From Bacteroidales bacterium (GTDB lineage: Bacteria; Bacteroidota; Bacteroidia; Bacteroidales; WCHB1-69), in assembly GCA_017964755.1 (NCBI GenBank), contig JAGCRI010000077.1, forward strand, positions 1 to 5,814: 5,814 nt of DNA. The letters are read 5' to 3'. A program made the translations under genes and the position numbers. Positions within the stretch are counted from its first letter, which is position 1; every line of letters begins with the position of its first letter. The notes beneath the pieces are model-generated. The model worked only from the letters and a program-made list of their open reading frames with translations. It had not been told where the DNA came from and ran no database searches. Shown piece after piece: positions 4,583 to 5,814 of this stretch.

Positions 4583-5662
4583 TTATTTAATCATATTTTT
4601 TAATGCCTCGAAAATTTCGACCGGAGTCGGGATGACACCGCCGTAACGTCCGTAATGGATTGTAGGCACTTTGCACTCGACAGCGAGTTTCACGTCTTCT
4701 ATCATCTGGCCGGCGCTCATCTCCACGCATAATATTTTCTTCATGCGGCCGCCGATTTCCGCAACTGCCTTTTTCGGGAATGGCCATAATGTGATAGGAC
4801 GGACGAGACCGACCTTAATGCCTTCTGCACGGGCGAGTTCAACGGCTTTCATGCAGATACGTGCTGCGGAGCCGTAAGCCACGAATATATATTCGGCGTC
4901 ATCGCACTGGATAGCCTCATGGCGTGCGTCTTCAGCTTCGCATTTTCTGTATTTCGCCTGTATTCTTTCGTTAACACCCTCCTGTTTGAGAGAGTCGAGT
5001 TCGAGAGAAGTGACGATTGTGCTCTTTTTGCCGGCGCGATGCCCTGTGGCTGCCCACGGACAATGTTCCTCGATGTATTCGTTTGTCCAGCGCGGTTTGT
5101 AGTCGTCAATCATGACTTTTTCCATAACCTGACCGATAACGCCGTCAGAAAGGATAGCGACCGGGTTTCTGTATTTGAAAGCGAGGTCGAAGCCAAGTTC
5201 CACAAAATCATACATTTCCTGAACTGAAGACGGAGCAAGTGTTATCAGGCGATAATCGCCGTGGCCGCCGCCCTTAGTAGTCTGGAAATAATCAGACTGT
5301 GACGGTTGGATGGTGCCGAGGCCTGGGCCGCCGCGGACGACGTTGACGCAGAGAGCCGGAAGTTCGGCGCCGGCGATGTATGAGAGGCCTTCCTGCATCA
5401 GTGAGAAACCTGGTGATGAAGAAGAGGTCATAACGCGTTTGCCTGTTGAGGCGCCGGCATACACCATGTTGATAGATGCCAATTCGCTTTCAGCCTGAAG
5501 CACAACCATACCGGTTTTCAGATATGGTCTTTCTGCCATAAGATGCTCAAGGACTTCACTTTGAGGAGTGATAGGGTAACCGAAATACCCATCGCAGCCA
5601 CAACGGATGGCCGCCTCGGCAATGGCTTGATTACCCTTCATTAATTTTAATTCTTTTGCCAT
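4583..5662 (-). CDS. vorB: 2-oxoacid:ferredoxin oxidoreductase, alpha subunit (VorB / KorA type)
   Basis: The 359-aa product fits the length of VorB-type alpha subunits, which databases name 3-methyl-2-oxobutanoate dehydrogenase subunit VorB; the KorA (2-oxoglutarate) label is the main alternative. Domain I (POR_N, about residues 8-240) contains G-Y-F-G-Y-P-I-T-P-Q-S-E (25-36), the Q-A-E-S-E block (56-60) with the conserved Glu that contacts the TPP aminopyrimidine, and T-S-S-S-S-P-G-F (79-86). A further glycine-rich stretch, R-G-G-P-G-L-G-T, follows. Domain II (about 255-359) carries V-A-Y-G-S-A-A-R and the C-terminal Y-G-R-Y-G-G-V-I-P-T-P block. All motifs look intact. I keep ATG 5662 because A-K-E-L-K-L precedes M8 as in relatives I recall; M8 is a possible alternative start. 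It lies 56 nt after the ferredoxin stop and 18 nt before the beta start, as one operon. Branched-chain substrate specificity is inferred from the family name only. Confidence 0.92.
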   Translation of the reverse strand: MAKELKLMKGNQAIAEAAIRCGCDGYFGYPITPQSEVLEHLMAERPYLKTGMVVLQAESELASINMVYAGASTGKRVMTSSSSPGFSLMQEGLSYIAGAELPALCVNVVRGGPGLGTIQPSQSDYFQTTKGGGHGDYRLITLAPSSVQEMYDFVELGFDLAFKYRNPVAILSDGVIGQVMEKVMIDDYKPRWTNEYIEEHCPWAATGHRAGKKSTIVTSLELDSLKQEGVNERIQAKYRKCEAEDARHEAIQCDDAEYIFVAYGSAARICMKAVELARAEGIKVGLVRPITLWPFPKKAVAEIGGRMKKILCVEMSAGQMIEDVKLAVECKVPTIHYGRYGGVIPTPVEIFEALKNMIK

Positions 5663-5718
5663 ATTTTTTTGCTTTAATTGTTGTTTGATAATCAGTGAAT
5701 TGTGATGAGTGGTTTCGG

Positions 5719-5814
5719 TTACACCTTGGCGCGGTACACTTCAATAACTCCATCGGGGCAAATGACAGCGCAGTTGGCGCAGCCGATGCAGTCGTCAGGT
5801 TTTACCATCTCAAG
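5719..5814 (-). CDS. 4Fe-4S ferredoxin subunit of the oxidoreductase, C-terminal part (5' end outside window)
   Basis: The last 31 codons and the TAA stop of a small iron-sulphur protein are visible; the start is beyond 5814. They contain one full cluster motif, C-I-G-C-A-N-C-A-V-I-C-P, the C-x2-C-x2-C-x3-C-P arrangement of 2[4Fe-4S] ferredoxins, followed by the D-G-V-I-E-V-Y-R tail. This would be the second cluster half of a KorD/VorC-type delta subunit of about 70-80 aa. It would shuttle electrons from the TPP-site cluster of the beta subunit to free ferredoxin. It is the most upstream gene seen of the operon, so the operon promoter lies outside the window. Confidence 0.88.
   Translation of the reverse strand, partial: LEMVKPDDCIGCANCAVICPDGVIEVYRAKV

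Noticed and set aside
4671..5498. Several frames on both strands inside the alpha-subunit gene
   Set aside because: All are shadows of the 359-aa alpha-subunit frame, which has all family motifs; the internal ones have skewed Arg/Pro/Ser content typical of out-of-frame reading.
1..5814. CRISPR arrays, rRNA, tRNA, insertion-sequence ends
   Set aside because: No regularly spaced repeats, no recognisable structural RNA signatures and no paired terminal inverted repeats with target duplications were seen.

Overview
The window looks like the chromosome of an anaerobic member of the Bacteroidales (Bacteroidetes). The grounds are the arrangement of the 2-oxoacid:ferredoxin oxidoreductase genes, the lack of Shine-Dalgarno sites in front of nearly every start, a Bacteroidetes-type -7 promoter element (TAnnTTTG), a LytTR-type two-component pair and an Rpn/PD-(D/E)XK nuclease-transposase gene. 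Every gene I can support lies on the minus strand, so gene order runs from high to low coordinates. Genus cannot be fixed from the sequence alone.

Positions 5814-3086 hold a 2-oxoacid (probably branched-chain 2-oxoacid, VOR/KOR-like):ferredoxin oxidoreductase operon. Its order is the 3' end of a 4Fe-4S ferredoxin subunit (cut by the window edge), the alpha subunit (VorB/KorA-like, 359 aa), the TPP-binding beta subunit and the gamma subunit (183 aa), followed by a clear rho-independent terminator. Together these would oxidatively decarboxylate a 2-oxoacid to the acyl-CoA and pass electrons to ferredoxin. The standout observation is in the beta subunit. The reading frame from 4564 to 3722 is intact except for one in-frame TGA at codon 31, exactly where the second cysteine of the conserved CPGCGH iron-sulphur ligand motif belongs. 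This is either a recoded codon (selenocysteine or cysteine), a fresh nonsense mutation, or a base-call error.

Positions 2943-1223 hold a two-gene signalling unit. It consists of a membrane-anchored, coiled-coil histidine kinase with an AgrC-like H-box and no recognisable sensor domain, followed 2 nt later by a LytTR response regulator. A perfect 8-bp inverted repeat lies just upstream of the kinase gene.

Positions 907-474 look like a small transcription unit of unknown function: a 23-codon strongly acidic peptide gene, then an 83-aa strongly basic helical protein gene, closed by a strong terminator hairpin. The approximately 315 nt between it and the response regulator is AT-rich and can form a structured leader.

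Positions 239-1 hold the 5' part of an Rpn/PD-(D/E)XK nuclease family transposase gene with a recognisable -7 promoter element; it runs off the window. The plus strand has only shadow ORFs.
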